This document shows, piece after piece, positions 25,125 to 32,976 of a stretch of 64,000 nucleotides of DNA. Where the stretch lies: positions 1 through 64,000 of the forward strand of contig JAUXTQ010000049.1 in the NCBI GenBank assembly GCA_030678995.1, given 5' to 3'. Source of the stretch: Caulobacter sp. Lineage in GTDB: Bacteria > Pseudomonadota > Alphaproteobacteria > Caulobacterales > Caulobacteraceae. A program made the translations under genes and the position numbers. The stretch's first letter is position 1; each line of letters begins with the position of its first letter. The notes under the pieces are model-generated. The model saw only the letters and a program-made list of their open reading frames with translations, searched no databases and was not told where the DNA came from.

Positions 25125-25282
25125 TCGAGACTCTTGAAGCTGCGGGCGGGTTCCGGCCGCGATGAAGATGAGCCGGCGCTTCTAGCCGATCAGAGGGAAC
25201 CCGGCAATGCGACCTCCCGTCTTGCGGTCCCTGGGGTGAACGCGCTTCAATCACCGCAAGAAGAAAACCCCGGGAGCCGTCC

Positions 25283-26134
25283 ATGCCTATCGCCTACCCC
25301 GAGATTCTGTCGCTCGCCAGCGAGCCGCAGCCGTTCGCCTGGACCGACAAGGACGCCATGCTCTATGCCCTGGGCATCGGCATGGGTTCGGACCCGATGA
25401 ACCTGGACGAATTGCCGTTCGTCTACGAGAGCGGCCTCAAGGCCGTGCCGACCATGGCCACCACCGTCGCCTGGGGCGCGGGACCGGGCATCGGCAAGAT
25501 GGGCATCAACTTCCTGCTGGTGGTCCATGGCGAGCAAAAGGTCGAGTTCCACAAGCCCCTGCCGACGGAGGCGAGCGTCCTGGCCACCAGCCGGGTGATC
25601 GGCGCCTACGATAAGGGCGACAAGGGCGCGGTGATCTACAACGAGACCGTCCTGGCCGACGCCAAGACCGGCGAGAAGATCGCCACCCTGACCGGCTCGA
25701 CCTTCGCGCGCGGCGACGGCAACTTCGGCGGCCCGTCCGAGGGGGCGCCCGAGCCGCACGAGGTCCCGACCCGGGCGCCGGACCTGTCGGTGGACATCGC
25801 CACCCGGCCGGACCAGGCGCTGATCTACCGCCTGAGCGGCGACCGCAATCCGCTGCATGCCGACCCGCGGATCGCCGCGGCGGCGGGCTTCCCGCGCCCG
25901 ATCCTGCATGGGCTGTGCACCTACGGGATCACCTGCCGGGCGGTGCTGCAGGAATACTGCGGCTTCGATCCGGCGAAGATCAAAAGCCACCAGGTGCGCT
26001 TCTCCAGCCCGGTCTTCCCCGGCGAGACCATCACCGTCGATCTGTGGAAGGACGGCGACGTGGTCTCCTTCGAGGCCCGGGTGAAGTCGCGCGGCGTGAC
26101 CGTGGTCAAGAACGGCAAGACGCTGCTGGGGTAA
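25283..26134 (+). CDS. MaoC family (R)-specific enoyl-CoA hydratase 2
   Basis: Double-hotdog hydratase of 283 residues, related to the hydratase 2 domain of eukaryotic multifunctional enzyme 2. The catalytic hydratase-2 motif is clear: YRLSGDRNPLHADPRIAAAAGF, with Asp and His, followed by RPILHGLCTYG. The N-terminal half (YALGIGMGSDP; FHKPLPTEASV) is the degenerate hotdog. It hydrates 2-trans-enoyl-CoA to (R)-3-hydroxyacyl-CoA in beta-oxidation or sterol side-chain breakdown. It could act with the FadD19-like ligase at 7436, though they are not linked. Confidence 0.9.
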   Translation: MPIAYPEILSLASEPQPFAWTDKDAMLYALGIGMGSDPMNLDELPFVYESGLKAVPTMATTVAWGAGPGIGKMGINFLLVVHGEQKVEFHKPLPTEASVLATSRVIGAYDKGDKGAVIYNETVLADAKTGEKIATLTGSTFARGDGNFGGPSEGAPEPHEVPTRAPDLSVDIATRPDQALIYRLSGDRNPLHADPRIAAAAGFPRPILHGLCTYGITCRAVLQEYCGFDPAKIKSHQVRFSSPVFPGETITVDLWKDGDVVSFEARVKSRGVTVVKNGKTLLG

Positions 26135-26142
26135 CGAGCGCG

Positions 26143-26213
26143 GGGACATGCACTTCAGTGCGTGTCCCCTTCAGCTTGCAGCGGCGAGGGACACGCACTG
26201 AAGTGCATGTCCC
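26143..26213. repeat. GGGACA-family long palindrome (26-bp arms)
   Basis: Perfect 26-bp arms at 26143-26168 and 26188-26213 with a 19-base loop. Each arm begins GGGACA and ends TGTCCC and is itself partly self-complementary (GCACTTCAGTGC). It exactly fills the gap between two convergent stop codons (26134 and 26219), so it may end transcription in both directions. Confidence 0.88.
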
Positions 26214-26218
26214 TGTTC

Positions 26219-27016
26219 TCAGTGAACCGGTTCCGGCTCCGGCTCGGCCCGCATCGACGCCGGGACGGCCAGCGAGGCGATCACCGCCAACACGAAGCTT
26301 CCCGCCAGGGTGACGACGATAGCCGCCCCGGTGGGCAGATCGAGCACTGACGAGACCACCAGCCCGGCGACGTAGCCGACCAGGCCGACCGCATAGCCGA
26401 CGCCAAGCCGCAGCTTCGAGGCGAACCGCCGCGAGGCCAGGGCCGGGACGATCAGGCTGGCGAACACCAGATAGACCCCCACCAGCTGCACCGACTGAGT
26501 CACGACGAGCGCGAACAGCACATAGAATCCGATCTGGCCCAGCCGCTGCCGAAACAGGAACCAGATGGCCAGGGCGACGGCATAGAACGCCGCGATCGGG
26601 ATCAGGGTCGGGATCTGCACCCAGAGGATCTGGCCGACCAGCAGGTCCTTCAGATGCTCGCCGCCGTGCGGGTTGTTGGCTAGCAGGAGCAGCTCGACAC
26701 AGGCGGCGACCACGAACAGCACCCCGATCAGCGCTTCCTGCACCTGCGGCCACTTCTTTTCGGTCCAGGTCAGGACCAGGGCCCCGACCAGGGCGGCCGA
26801 ACAGGCGGCCAGCTGGACGTGCCAGCCCTGCGGCTCGGCGCCCGTGGCGCCGGCGATGGTCACGCCCAGGCCGGCCACCTGGGCGATGGCAAGGTCGATG
26901 AAGACGATGCCGCGGCCCAGCACCTGCTGGCCCATGGGAACATGGGTCGAGAGCACCAGCAGGCCGGCCAGCAGGGCCGGCAGCAGGATGGAGAGTTCGA
27001 TCGCGCCGATGTTCAC
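26219..27016 (-). CDS. znuB: Zinc ABC transporter permease
   Basis: Inner-membrane permease of the ABC-3 (ZnuB/TroC) family, 265 residues with about eight helices (GLLVLSTHVPMGQQVLGRGIVFIDLAIAQVAGLG is the conserved family block). It starts with a GTG that overlaps the znuA stop (GTGA). No ATP-binding gene (znuC) follows or precedes it; the next gene is convergent. The ATPase must be encoded elsewhere or replaced. Zinc rather than manganese is inferred from the Zur-like box upstream of the operon. Confidence 0.88.
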   Translation of the reverse strand: MNIGAIELSILLPALLAGLLVLSTHVPMGQQVLGRGIVFIDLAIAQVAGLGVTIAGATGAEPQGWHVQLAACSAALVGALVLTWTEKKWPQVQEALIGVLFVVAACVELLLLANNPHGGEHLKDLLVGQILWVQIPTLIPIAAFYAVALAIWFLFRQRLGQIGFYVLFALVVTQSVQLVGVYLVFASLIVPALASRRFASKLRLGVGYAVGLVGYVAGLVVSSVLDLPTGAAIVVTLAGSFVLAVIASLAVPASMRAEPEPEPVH

Positions 27017-27912
27017 TTCAAAACCCCGAGCAACCGGGTGAGGGTGTCGTCATAGAGGGAATAGAGGTCTTTAGCCCCCGGCGTGCCGCCGATCGTGTAG
27101 GGCAGGACCACGGCCGGGATGTGCGCCCGTTGGGCGATGAACTCGGACGACCGGCCGTCTTCATAGGCCGAGCGGATGACCATCTTCACCGGCGTCTTGC
27201 CCAGCACGGCCAGCACCTGGGCGAGGTAGCCACTGGAGGCGGGAACGCCCGCCTTGGGCTCCAGGGCCACGACCCGCTTCAGGCCCAGCCAGCTTTCCAG
27301 ATAGATCCAGGTCTTGTGCTGCACGGCGATCGGCTGGCCCCGCAGGGGCGCGGCGCGAGCCTGCCAACGGACCAGGGCGGCGTTCCACTTCACCGCGAAG
27401 GCGGCGTAACGGGCGCGGTAGTAGGCGGCGTTGGCCGGGTCAATCTGGGCGAAGCGCTCGGCCATCGCCTTGCCGATAGGCAGCATGTTGCGCGGGTCGG
27501 ACTGGACGTGCGGGTTGCCCAGGGAATGGATGTCGCCCTGCGAACGGTCAACTTGGCCCGGCTTCTCCAGCAAGACCACGTAGCGGCTCGCCTCGAAATA
27601 GCCCGGCGCCCCCGGCACGATCTTCTTGTTGGCCGCTTGATTGAGAATGGCTGGCAGCCAGCCGATTTCCAGTTCGGCGCCCGTGCAGACCACGACGCTG
27701 GCGCTGCGGGCCTTGGCGATCAGGCTGGGCCGCGCCTGGATCTGGTGCGGGTCCTGCAGGGCAGTGGTGGCGGTGTAGGTGGTCACCTTGTCGCCGCCGA
27801 TTTCCTGGGCCAGCGCGGCCCACTCCGGCTCGCACGCGAACACGCCCATCGCCCAGGAGGGCGCGCTGACGCCAAGCGCCAGGATAAACCCCAGGATCAG
27901 TTTGCGGATCAT
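27013..27912 (-). CDS. znuA: Periplasmic zinc-binding protein of the ABC uptake system
   Basis: Cluster A-I metal-binding protein of 299 residues with a signal peptide (MIRKLILGFILALGVSAPSWA). Metal ligands are visible as His56 (QDPHQIQ), His135 (GNPHVQSDP), His199 (VQHKTWIYLESWLG) and a C-terminal acid (LYDDTLTRLL). There is no His-rich loop, unlike E. coli ZnuA. It is the middle gene between an outer-membrane porin (9 bases upstream) and znuB (overlapping), giving an outer-to-inner-membrane route for zinc. Confidence 0.88.
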   Translation of the reverse strand: MIRKLILGFILALGVSAPSWAMGVFACEPEWAALAQEIGGDKVTTYTATTALQDPHQIQARPSLIAKARSASVVVCTGAELEIGWLPAILNQAANKKIVPGAPGYFEASRYVVLLEKPGQVDRSQGDIHSLGNPHVQSDPRNMLPIGKAMAERFAQIDPANAAYYRARYAAFAVKWNAALVRWQARAAPLRGQPIAVQHKTWIYLESWLGLKRVVALEPKAGVPASSGYLAQVLAVLGKTPVKMVIRSAYEDGRSSEFIAQRAHIPAVVLPYTIGGTPGAKDLYSLYDDTLTRLLGVLK

Positions 27913-27921
27913 CAGAGTCTC

Positions 27922-29307
27922 CTAGTAGCGGTGGGCCACGTGCGGCCCGTAGATGACGGTGTACTGGAACCAGAACTGGTCGCTGGGCCGCAGATCGCTT
28001 TCATCGCGGGTGTACTGCAGCCGGAAACGGCCGAACTCGCTGGAGTCGTATTCGAGCAGGGCGGACGCGGACCAGGCGTCGACACCCAGGCTATCGAGGG
28101 TCGAACCGACAAGCAGCGCCCCGGGGTTGTCGGTATCGATCCGGCTGTAGCGAAGCCCGGCGGTCCAGCGCTGGCGGTACTTGTAGGCGGCTTGCAGGTA
28201 CCAACCGGTGCGGTCCACATCCACCGGGACGCCGTTGAAGTCCCCGGACTCGTTGCCGAAGAAGTATTCGCCGGTGGCCGTGAAGCTGCGCTGTGTCCCG
28301 TTCCCGCCCGGAGCCCATTTGTAGACGCCGGTCAGGATACCCAGTTCCGTTTTGCCCGAGAACAGGTCGAGGCCGAGCAGCGGGTCCTCGGTCTCGCGTC
28401 CATCGGCGTCCGCCTGGATCCAGGAAGCGCCTGCCATCCAGCTCGAAGAGTCGCTGATATCGGCGCCCGTGTGCACGAAGGCGGTCCAGGTTCCGACGCC
28501 GCGGTTGGCCGCGCCGCCGGCGGGGAAGCCTTCTCCGCGGAAGGCTTCCCCGCCAAGTTCGAGGAAGAACTCGGTCGGCGCCAACCAGCGCACCTGAACC
28601 CCGTCATCCCCGTACTGCCCGCCCATGAAGGCGCGATAGGGCAGCGGCATATCGATGAACATCCAGTTGTGGGCGTGGCGCTCATTCAGATAGCCGACAC
28701 CCGAGAAAAAGCGCCCGCCCTTCAGCGTCAGTCCGCCCGGCATCGAGGTGCTCTGAATAAACGCCTCCTCGACCTCCGCGGCGCCCTCGCCATCGAAGGC
28801 CACCGTGAGCGCGGCCGACATGTAGGGATCCACATTCGCCATCAGCGTGACCTCGGATTCCGCGAGAGAGAAGCCGCGAGGAGGCGATCCGGTTTCGGCG
28901 GCCATCTCGAAGCCGGGCATCCGGGCGATTGAAGGGTCCCGCGTCGAGGAGAAGTAGTTGCCGTTCAGAACCACCGCGATGCCCGGGTTCATTGCGTTGG
29001 GGTTGGCGACCGGCGTGACCGGCTCGGACTCGGCTTCCAGATCCGAATTTTCCGCCATCTCGGCGGAGTCGGCCTGCGGCGCGGCCCCGGCGGCCGTCTC
29101 CTCCGGGGAGTCCCCCCGCGCCGCCTCGGCGGCGGCGACCCGGGCCTCGAGGGCGGCGATGCGCGCCTCGTAGTCGGCCTTCATCGCGGCGATCTCGGCG
29201 CGGATGGCTACGGTGTCGGAGGGCTCGGCGGCCTGGGCCGGCAAGGCGGCGGCGCTCAGGACGGCGACCGCCGCGAACAGGGGAAGGCCGGCAGCGGCTC
29301 TGGACAT
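27922..29307 (-). CDS. Zinc-regulated outer-membrane porin-like protein
   Basis: A 461-residue beta-barrel protein with a signal peptide, a short coiled coil (AIRAEIAAMKADYEARIAALEARVAAAEAA), an acidic linker, then a barrel of alternating strands (AVVLNGNYFSS; SEVTLMANVDPYMSAALTVAF; WYLQAAYKYRQRWTAGLRYSRI) ending in an aromatic-rich strand (YGPHVAHRY). It matches the proteins often called zinc-regulated TonB-dependent receptors next to znuA, but no TonB box or plug is seen, so porin is the safer term. The ATG at 29307 follows GGAGGG. It is first in the operon behind the Zur-like box. Confidence 0.8.
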   Translation of the reverse strand: MSRAAAGLPLFAAVAVLSAAALPAQAAEPSDTVAIRAEIAAMKADYEARIAALEARVAAAEAARGDSPEETAAGAAPQADSAEMAENSDLEAESEPVTPVANPNAMNPGIAVVLNGNYFSSTRDPSIARMPGFEMAAETGSPPRGFSLAESEVTLMANVDPYMSAALTVAFDGEGAAEVEEAFIQSTSMPGGLTLKGGRFFSGVGYLNERHAHNWMFIDMPLPYRAFMGGQYGDDGVQVRWLAPTEFFLELGGEAFRGEGFPAGGAANRGVGTWTAFVHTGADISDSSSWMAGASWIQADADGRETEDPLLGLDLFSGKTELGILTGVYKWAPGGNGTQRSFTATGEYFFGNESGDFNGVPVDVDRTGWYLQAAYKYRQRWTAGLRYSRIDTDNPGALLVGSTLDSLGVDAWSASALLEYDSSEFGRFRLQYTRDESDLRPSDQFWFQYTVIYGPHVAHRY

Positions 29308-29363
29308 GGACCCTCCGAAAGTGGGCGTGGCGCGCGGGGCGGCGCCCCTTCGAACAGCTTCAC

Positions 29364-29378
29364 TGTTATGAAATAACA
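29364..29378. promoter_or_regulatory. Zur-like box upstream of the zinc uptake operon
   Basis: TGTTAT-GAA-ATAACA, a perfect dyad with 6-bp arms and a 3-bp centre, 57 bases upstream of the porin ATG and about 100 bases upstream of the divergent PAP2 gene. It fits the known proteobacterial Zur operator form (TGTTATAnTATAACA). A sister site with the same geometry lies at 55889. Confidence 0.82.
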
Positions 29379-29476
29379 TATCGACCCGTCAAGGGCCCAG
29401 AGTCGGGTTTCGCCTTGACGGTCGCCGCCGCTTCCTCGACTCCGGAGTTGGACAGGTTTTCGGGGGAGTTCTGGAC

Positions 29477-30226
29477 ATGATCGGCATTCGGACCATTGCG
29501 GCAGGCGTCTTCGCCGTTGTCGTGCTGGCAGGGGCGGCGGGCCTGGCCCAGAGCCAGACGCCGAGCGGCTATCTCGCCGTCGAGGCCCTGCCCGACAGCC
29601 TGGTCATTCTGGGCCCGCCGCCGGCGAGCGACTCGGCCGAGGCCGCCGCCGAGCGAGCCAACTTCCTCGCGACCCGCGCCTTGGCGGGAACGCCGCGCTG
29701 GACCCAGGCCGCCGTCGACAACGAACTGTTCGGCGACAAGGCCCACATTGCGCTCTCCTGCGCCGCCGGCGTGGCGATCACGGTCAAGGACACGCCGACC
29801 CTGTCGAGGATGCTCGACCGCCTGGTGTTCGACGCCGGCCGAAGCGTCTCCGCGGCCAAGAACCACTTCATGCGCGAGCGGCCGCTGATCGCCCATCCGG
29901 ACGCGCCGGTCTGTCTCCCGCGCGAGGACTGGATGAAGACCAACGGCTCCTACCCGTCGGGGCATGCCGCCGTCGGCTGGGCCTGGGGCCTGGTGATGAC
30001 CGAGCTGCTTCCGGCGAAGGCGACGCCCCTTGCCGCGCGTGGCCGCGCCTTCGGGGAGAGCCGGGTCGTCTGCGGCCTGCATTTCCCAAGCGATGTCGCC
30101 GCCGGCCAGCTGATGGCCTCTGCCACCGTGGCCAAGCTGCACTCGGAACCGGAATTCCTGAAGGACCTGGCGGCGGCGAAGGCCGAGCTGGCCCAGGCCC
30201 CCCCGGCAACCGGCTGTCCGGCCTGA
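29477..30226 (+). CDS. Class A acid phosphatase, PAP2 family
   Basis: Periplasmic non-specific acid phosphatase (PhoN-like), 249 residues. It has a signal peptide (MIGIRTIAAGVFAVVVLAGAAG, cleaved near AQS) and the three PAP2 motifs: KNHFMRERP, YPSGHAA and SRVVCGLHFPSDV. It removes phosphate from diverse monoesters. The divergent zinc operon shares the upstream gap; whether the Zur box also affects this gene is unknown. Confidence 0.9.
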   Translation: MIGIRTIAAGVFAVVVLAGAAGLAQSQTPSGYLAVEALPDSLVILGPPPASDSAEAAAERANFLATRALAGTPRWTQAAVDNELFGDKAHIALSCAAGVAITVKDTPTLSRMLDRLVFDAGRSVSAAKNHFMRERPLIAHPDAPVCLPREDWMKTNGSYPSGHAAVGWAWGLVMTELLPAKATPLAARGRAFGESRVVCGLHFPSDVAAGQLMASATVAKLHSEPEFLKDLAAAKAELAQAPPATGCPA

Positions 30227-30252
30227 CGGCCGCGATGAGGGAGCCGCGCTTG

Positions 30253-30344
30253 TAATCAGGGGACAGCTTACTCATTTCCAGAGGCCTGATCAGCCGCCCC
30301 GGCGGGAAATGAGTAAGCTGTCCCCTGATTACTCCTGATTACTC
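30253..30344. repeat. GGGACA-family REPIN-like palindrome with tandem end duplication
   Basis: Perfect 27-bp inverted arms (30253-30279 and 30305-30331) around a 25-base loop. Each arm has a core GGGGACAGCTTACTCAT plus a site-specific outer extension TAATCA. The right end is followed by a perfect 10-bp tandem duplication, CTGATTACTC twice (30325-30344), which also contains the stop codon of the GNAT gene. Same core as the element at 44880. Confidence 0.88.
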
Positions 30345-30869
30345 GGCGCTTTGCGACCACACCAGATGGCGGCGGAGGACGTGACCCTCGGGGACCATGG
30401 GGTGGTCGAAATCGAGATCCTCGCGGCGGGTCATGCTCAGCCGACCCATCACCGCCTGTGACGGCAGATTGGTCGTGGTCGTGAAGGCGAGGATCTGCTC
30501 CAGACCCAGCCGCGTGAAGCAGTACGCGATCGCCGCGCGCGAGGCCTCCGTCGCATAGCCCCGGCCCCAGAAATGCCGCGCCAGTCGCCAGCCCATTTCG
30601 GCGCCCGGCGCCAGCGGGTTTGGCGGTGACAATGTCATCGGTCCGGAAAAGCCCAGGAAGGCGCCGTCTTCGCGCCGTTCCACCGCCCACCGGCCGAACC
30701 CGTGTTGGTCGATATGGGTCTGGTATCTGGTCGCGAGGGCGTCGCTCTCGGTCCGTGACTGGGTCGATGGGAAATGGCGCATCACCTCCGGATCGGCGTT
30801 CAGCGCGGCGAAAGGTTCGAGGTCCGACTCGCGCCAGGAACGGAGGATCAGGCGTTCAGTTTCAAGCAT
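30339..30869 (-). CDS. GNAT N-acetyltransferase (RimJ/RimL-like)
   Basis: Acetyl-CoA-dependent N-acyltransferase of 176 residues. It begins LETERLILRSWRESDLEPF, has the acetyl-CoA loop WRLARHFWGRGYATEASRAAI and ends NLPSQAVMGRLSMTRRED, typical of RimJ/RimL relatives that modify proteins or small amines. The ATG at 30869 is preferred to a GTG seven codons earlier. The TAA stop lies inside the tandem duplication of the neighbouring palindrome. Confidence 0.85.
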   Translation of the reverse strand: MLETERLILRSWRESDLEPFAALNADPEVMRHFPSTQSRTESDALATRYQTHIDQHGFGRWAVERREDGAFLGFSGPMTLSPPNPLAPGAEMGWRLARHFWGRGYATEASRAAIAYCFTRLGLEQILAFTTTTNLPSQAVMGRLSMTRREDLDFDHPMVPEGHVLRRHLVWSQSAE

Positions 30870-30933
30870 CACGGCACCCGGCGAAGACACGCTGATCTGA
30901 GCCCTTCCCCCTGGAGGGGGGAAGGGAGAACAT

Positions 30934-31812
30934 CTACGCTGGCCGGGGTCCGGTCAGGGCGCCGTAGAGGTCGGGCCGGCGGTCGCGGAAGAAGCCCCAG
31001 GCGGCGCGGTGGGTGGCGAGGAAGTCGAGGTCGACCGTGGTCTGAACCAGTCCCTCGTCGGCCCGGCCCAGCTGCGAGACCAGGTCGCCGCGATGGTCGG
31101 CGATGAACGACGAGCCGTAGAAGGTCTGGCCGCCGTTTGGATAGCCGTCCCACGGCTCGAAGCCAATGCGGTTGGCGCCGACCACCGGGATGACGTTGCT
31201 GACCGCGTGCCCCTGCATCGCCCGCCGCCAGGGCAGGGCCGTGTCGAGGCTGGCGTCATGCGGTTCGCTGCCGATGGCCGTGGGATAGAGCAGCGCCTCG
31301 GCGCCCATCAGGGCCATGGCGCGGGCGCATTCGGGGTACCACTGGTCCCAGCAGATGCCGACGCCGATGCGGCCGTGTTTCGTGTCCCAGACACGGAATC
31401 CCGTGTCGCCTGGCCGGAAGTAGTACTTTTCCTGGTAGCCCGGGCCGTCGGGGATGTGGCTCTTGCGGTAGACGCCCAGCAGCGAGCCGTCGGCGTCGGC
31501 CATCACCAGGCTGTTGAAATAGTGCGGGCCTTCCTTCTCGAAGATCGAGATCGGGATGACCACGCCCAGCTCACCGGCCAGCAGGGCCAGGGCCTTGACG
31601 CAGGGATGCTCGCGCCAGGGGTGGGCCGTGGCGAACCAGCGCTCCTCCTGCGCCACGCAAAAGTAGGGGCCCTGGAACAGCTCGGACGGCAGGATCACCT
31701 GCGCCCCGGCTGCGGCGGCCTGGCGGATGAAGCCCTCGGTCTTGCTGATGTTGGCGGCCAGATCCATGCCGTAGCTCGTCTGGATCGCCGCGAGGCTGAG
31801 CGTCCGGGCCAT
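30934..31812 (-). CDS. aguB: N-carbamoylputrescine amidase
   Basis: Nitrilase-superfamily hydrolase of 292 residues that converts N-carbamoylputrescine to putrescine, CO2 and ammonia. The Glu-Lys-Cys triad is visible: Glu44 (LPSELFQGPYF), Lys117 (YRKSHIPDGPGY) and Cys154 (GICWDQWYPE). It overlaps the aguA stop by one base (TGATG), so both steps from agmatine to putrescine are cotranscribed. A short CCTTCCCCC/GGGGGAAGG hairpin lies just downstream. Confidence 0.93.
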   Translation of the reverse strand: MARTLSLAAIQTSYGMDLAANISKTEGFIRQAAAAGAQVILPSELFQGPYFCVAQEERWFATAHPWREHPCVKALALLAGELGVVIPISIFEKEGPHYFNSLVMADADGSLLGVYRKSHIPDGPGYQEKYYFRPGDTGFRVWDTKHGRIGVGICWDQWYPECARAMALMGAEALLYPTAIGSEPHDASLDTALPWRRAMQGHAVSNVIPVVGANRIGFEPWDGYPNGGQTFYGSSFIADHRGDLVSQLGRADEGLVQTTVDLDFLATHRAAWGFFRDRRPDLYGALTGPRPA

Positions 31813-32810
31813 CAGGCCGGCTCCTGCTGGGTGATGCAGTGGAACGAGCCGCCCCCGGTGAGGATGGCGGTGGACGGCAAGCCGATGGCCTTGCGCTCGG
31901 GGAACAGGCTCTGCACCGCGTCGATGGCGAAGGCGCCGGCGCGGCCGTCGTCGTAGAGGGGCACGATCACCGCCTCGTTGGCGATGATGAAGTTCATGTG
32001 GCTGGCCGGGGCGGGGCCGCCGTCGCCGTCGATCCAGCCCGGCGAGGGCAGGCGCATGACCTGCAGCTGGCCGCCGCGGGCGTCGGTCATGGCCGCCAGG
32101 TCGCGGGCTGTCTGGTCATAGAGGGGCGCGTTGGGGTCGGCCTTGCCCCAGGCGATCGGACAGACCACCACGCCGGGGGCGACGAAGCGGGCGAGGTTGT
32201 CCACATGACCGTCGGTGTGGTCGTTACGCAGGCCGTCGCCAAGCCATAGCACCTTGCGGGCGCCCAGGGATTCCGCGAGGGCGGCCTCGGCGGCTTCCCG
32301 GGTCCAGCCGGGGTTGCGGTTGGGATTGAGCAGGCACTGGGCCGTGGTCAACACCGTGCCCAGGCCGTCGTGGTCGATGGCCCCGCCCTCGAGGACGAAG
32401 TCGTTGGCCAGCAGCGGCGCACCGGAGGCGGCGGCGATCTGGGCGGCCACCTGGTCGTCGCCCTCCAGCTCGTATTTGCCGCCCCAGCCGTTGAAGCGGA
32501 AGCCGGCCGCCTGGCCGTCGCCGCGGAAGATCGGGCCGGTGTCGCGCAGCCAGATGTCGCCGAACAGGGCGCGGACGATCTCGACGCCGGCCACGCCGTC
32601 CAGCCGCTTGCGGGCGGCGGCCTCGGCCTCGTCGCCGCAGACCATCAGCCGCACCCGCTCCTCGCCGGGACCCGCCAGGGCGCGGGCCAGGGCGGCGACT
32701 TCGTCCTGGGCGAGATCCAGGTCCTCGCGCCACAGGTCCGCATGGCTGGGAAAGCCCAGCCACATGGCGCGGTGCGGAGACCATTCGGCGGGTACGACTG
32801 CGGTGCTCAT
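31812..32810 (-). CDS. aguA: Agmatine deiminase
   Basis: Guanidino-modifying enzyme of 332 residues that converts agmatine to N-carbamoylputrescine and ammonia. Key sites: WLRDTGP, VLEGGAIDHDGLG, HTDGHVDNLARF and the catalytic Cys325 in GGGSFHCITQQEP. First gene of the aguA-aguB pair. No arginine decarboxylase gene lies in this window, so agmatine may come from elsewhere in the genome or from outside. Confidence 0.94.
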   Translation of the reverse strand: MSTAVVPAEWSPHRAMWLGFPSHADLWREDLDLAQDEVAALARALAGPGEERVRLMVCGDEAEAAARKRLDGVAGVEIVRALFGDIWLRDTGPIFRGDGQAAGFRFNGWGGKYELEGDDQVAAQIAAASGAPLLANDFVLEGGAIDHDGLGTVLTTAQCLLNPNRNPGWTREAAEAALAESLGARKVLWLGDGLRNDHTDGHVDNLARFVAPGVVVCPIAWGKADPNAPLYDQTARDLAAMTDARGGQLQVMRLPSPGWIDGDGGPAPASHMNFIIANEAVIVPLYDDGRAGAFAIDAVQSLFPERKAIGLPSTAILTGGGSFHCITQQEPA

Positions 32811-32924
32811 GGGGCGGGGGAAGTGACCCTGACGGGCCCTCGCGTCAAGGGTGACATTCTTTCAGCGCGCTTCCTGATCGCCAAACCGGCATCCACTTTG
32901 GCGGGAAGCGCTTTCAAAGAGAAA

Positions 32925-32956
32925 GGGCGGCCCGATCACTCAGGCCGCCCCTCCCT
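32925..32956 (-). terminator. Intrinsic terminator after the TonB receptor gene
   Basis: GGGCGGCC and GGCCGCCC form an 8-bp stem with a 10-base loop; on the minus strand it is followed by TTTCTCTTTG. It starts about 20 bases past the receptor stop codon. A T-rich, interrupted tail makes it a moderate terminator. Confidence 0.7.
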
Positions 32957-32976
32957 TTAAGCGTAGAAGCTTCGAA

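Noticed and set aside
29364..29378. Fur box
   Set aside because: Fur sites of alphaproteobacteria are longer and richer in GAT/ATC or TGC units; the TGTTAT/ATAACA dyad beside znu genes fits Zur better.
30253..30344. Insertion sequence
   Set aside because: Only a palindrome of under 100 bases; no transposase gene. A REP/REPIN-type element fits better.
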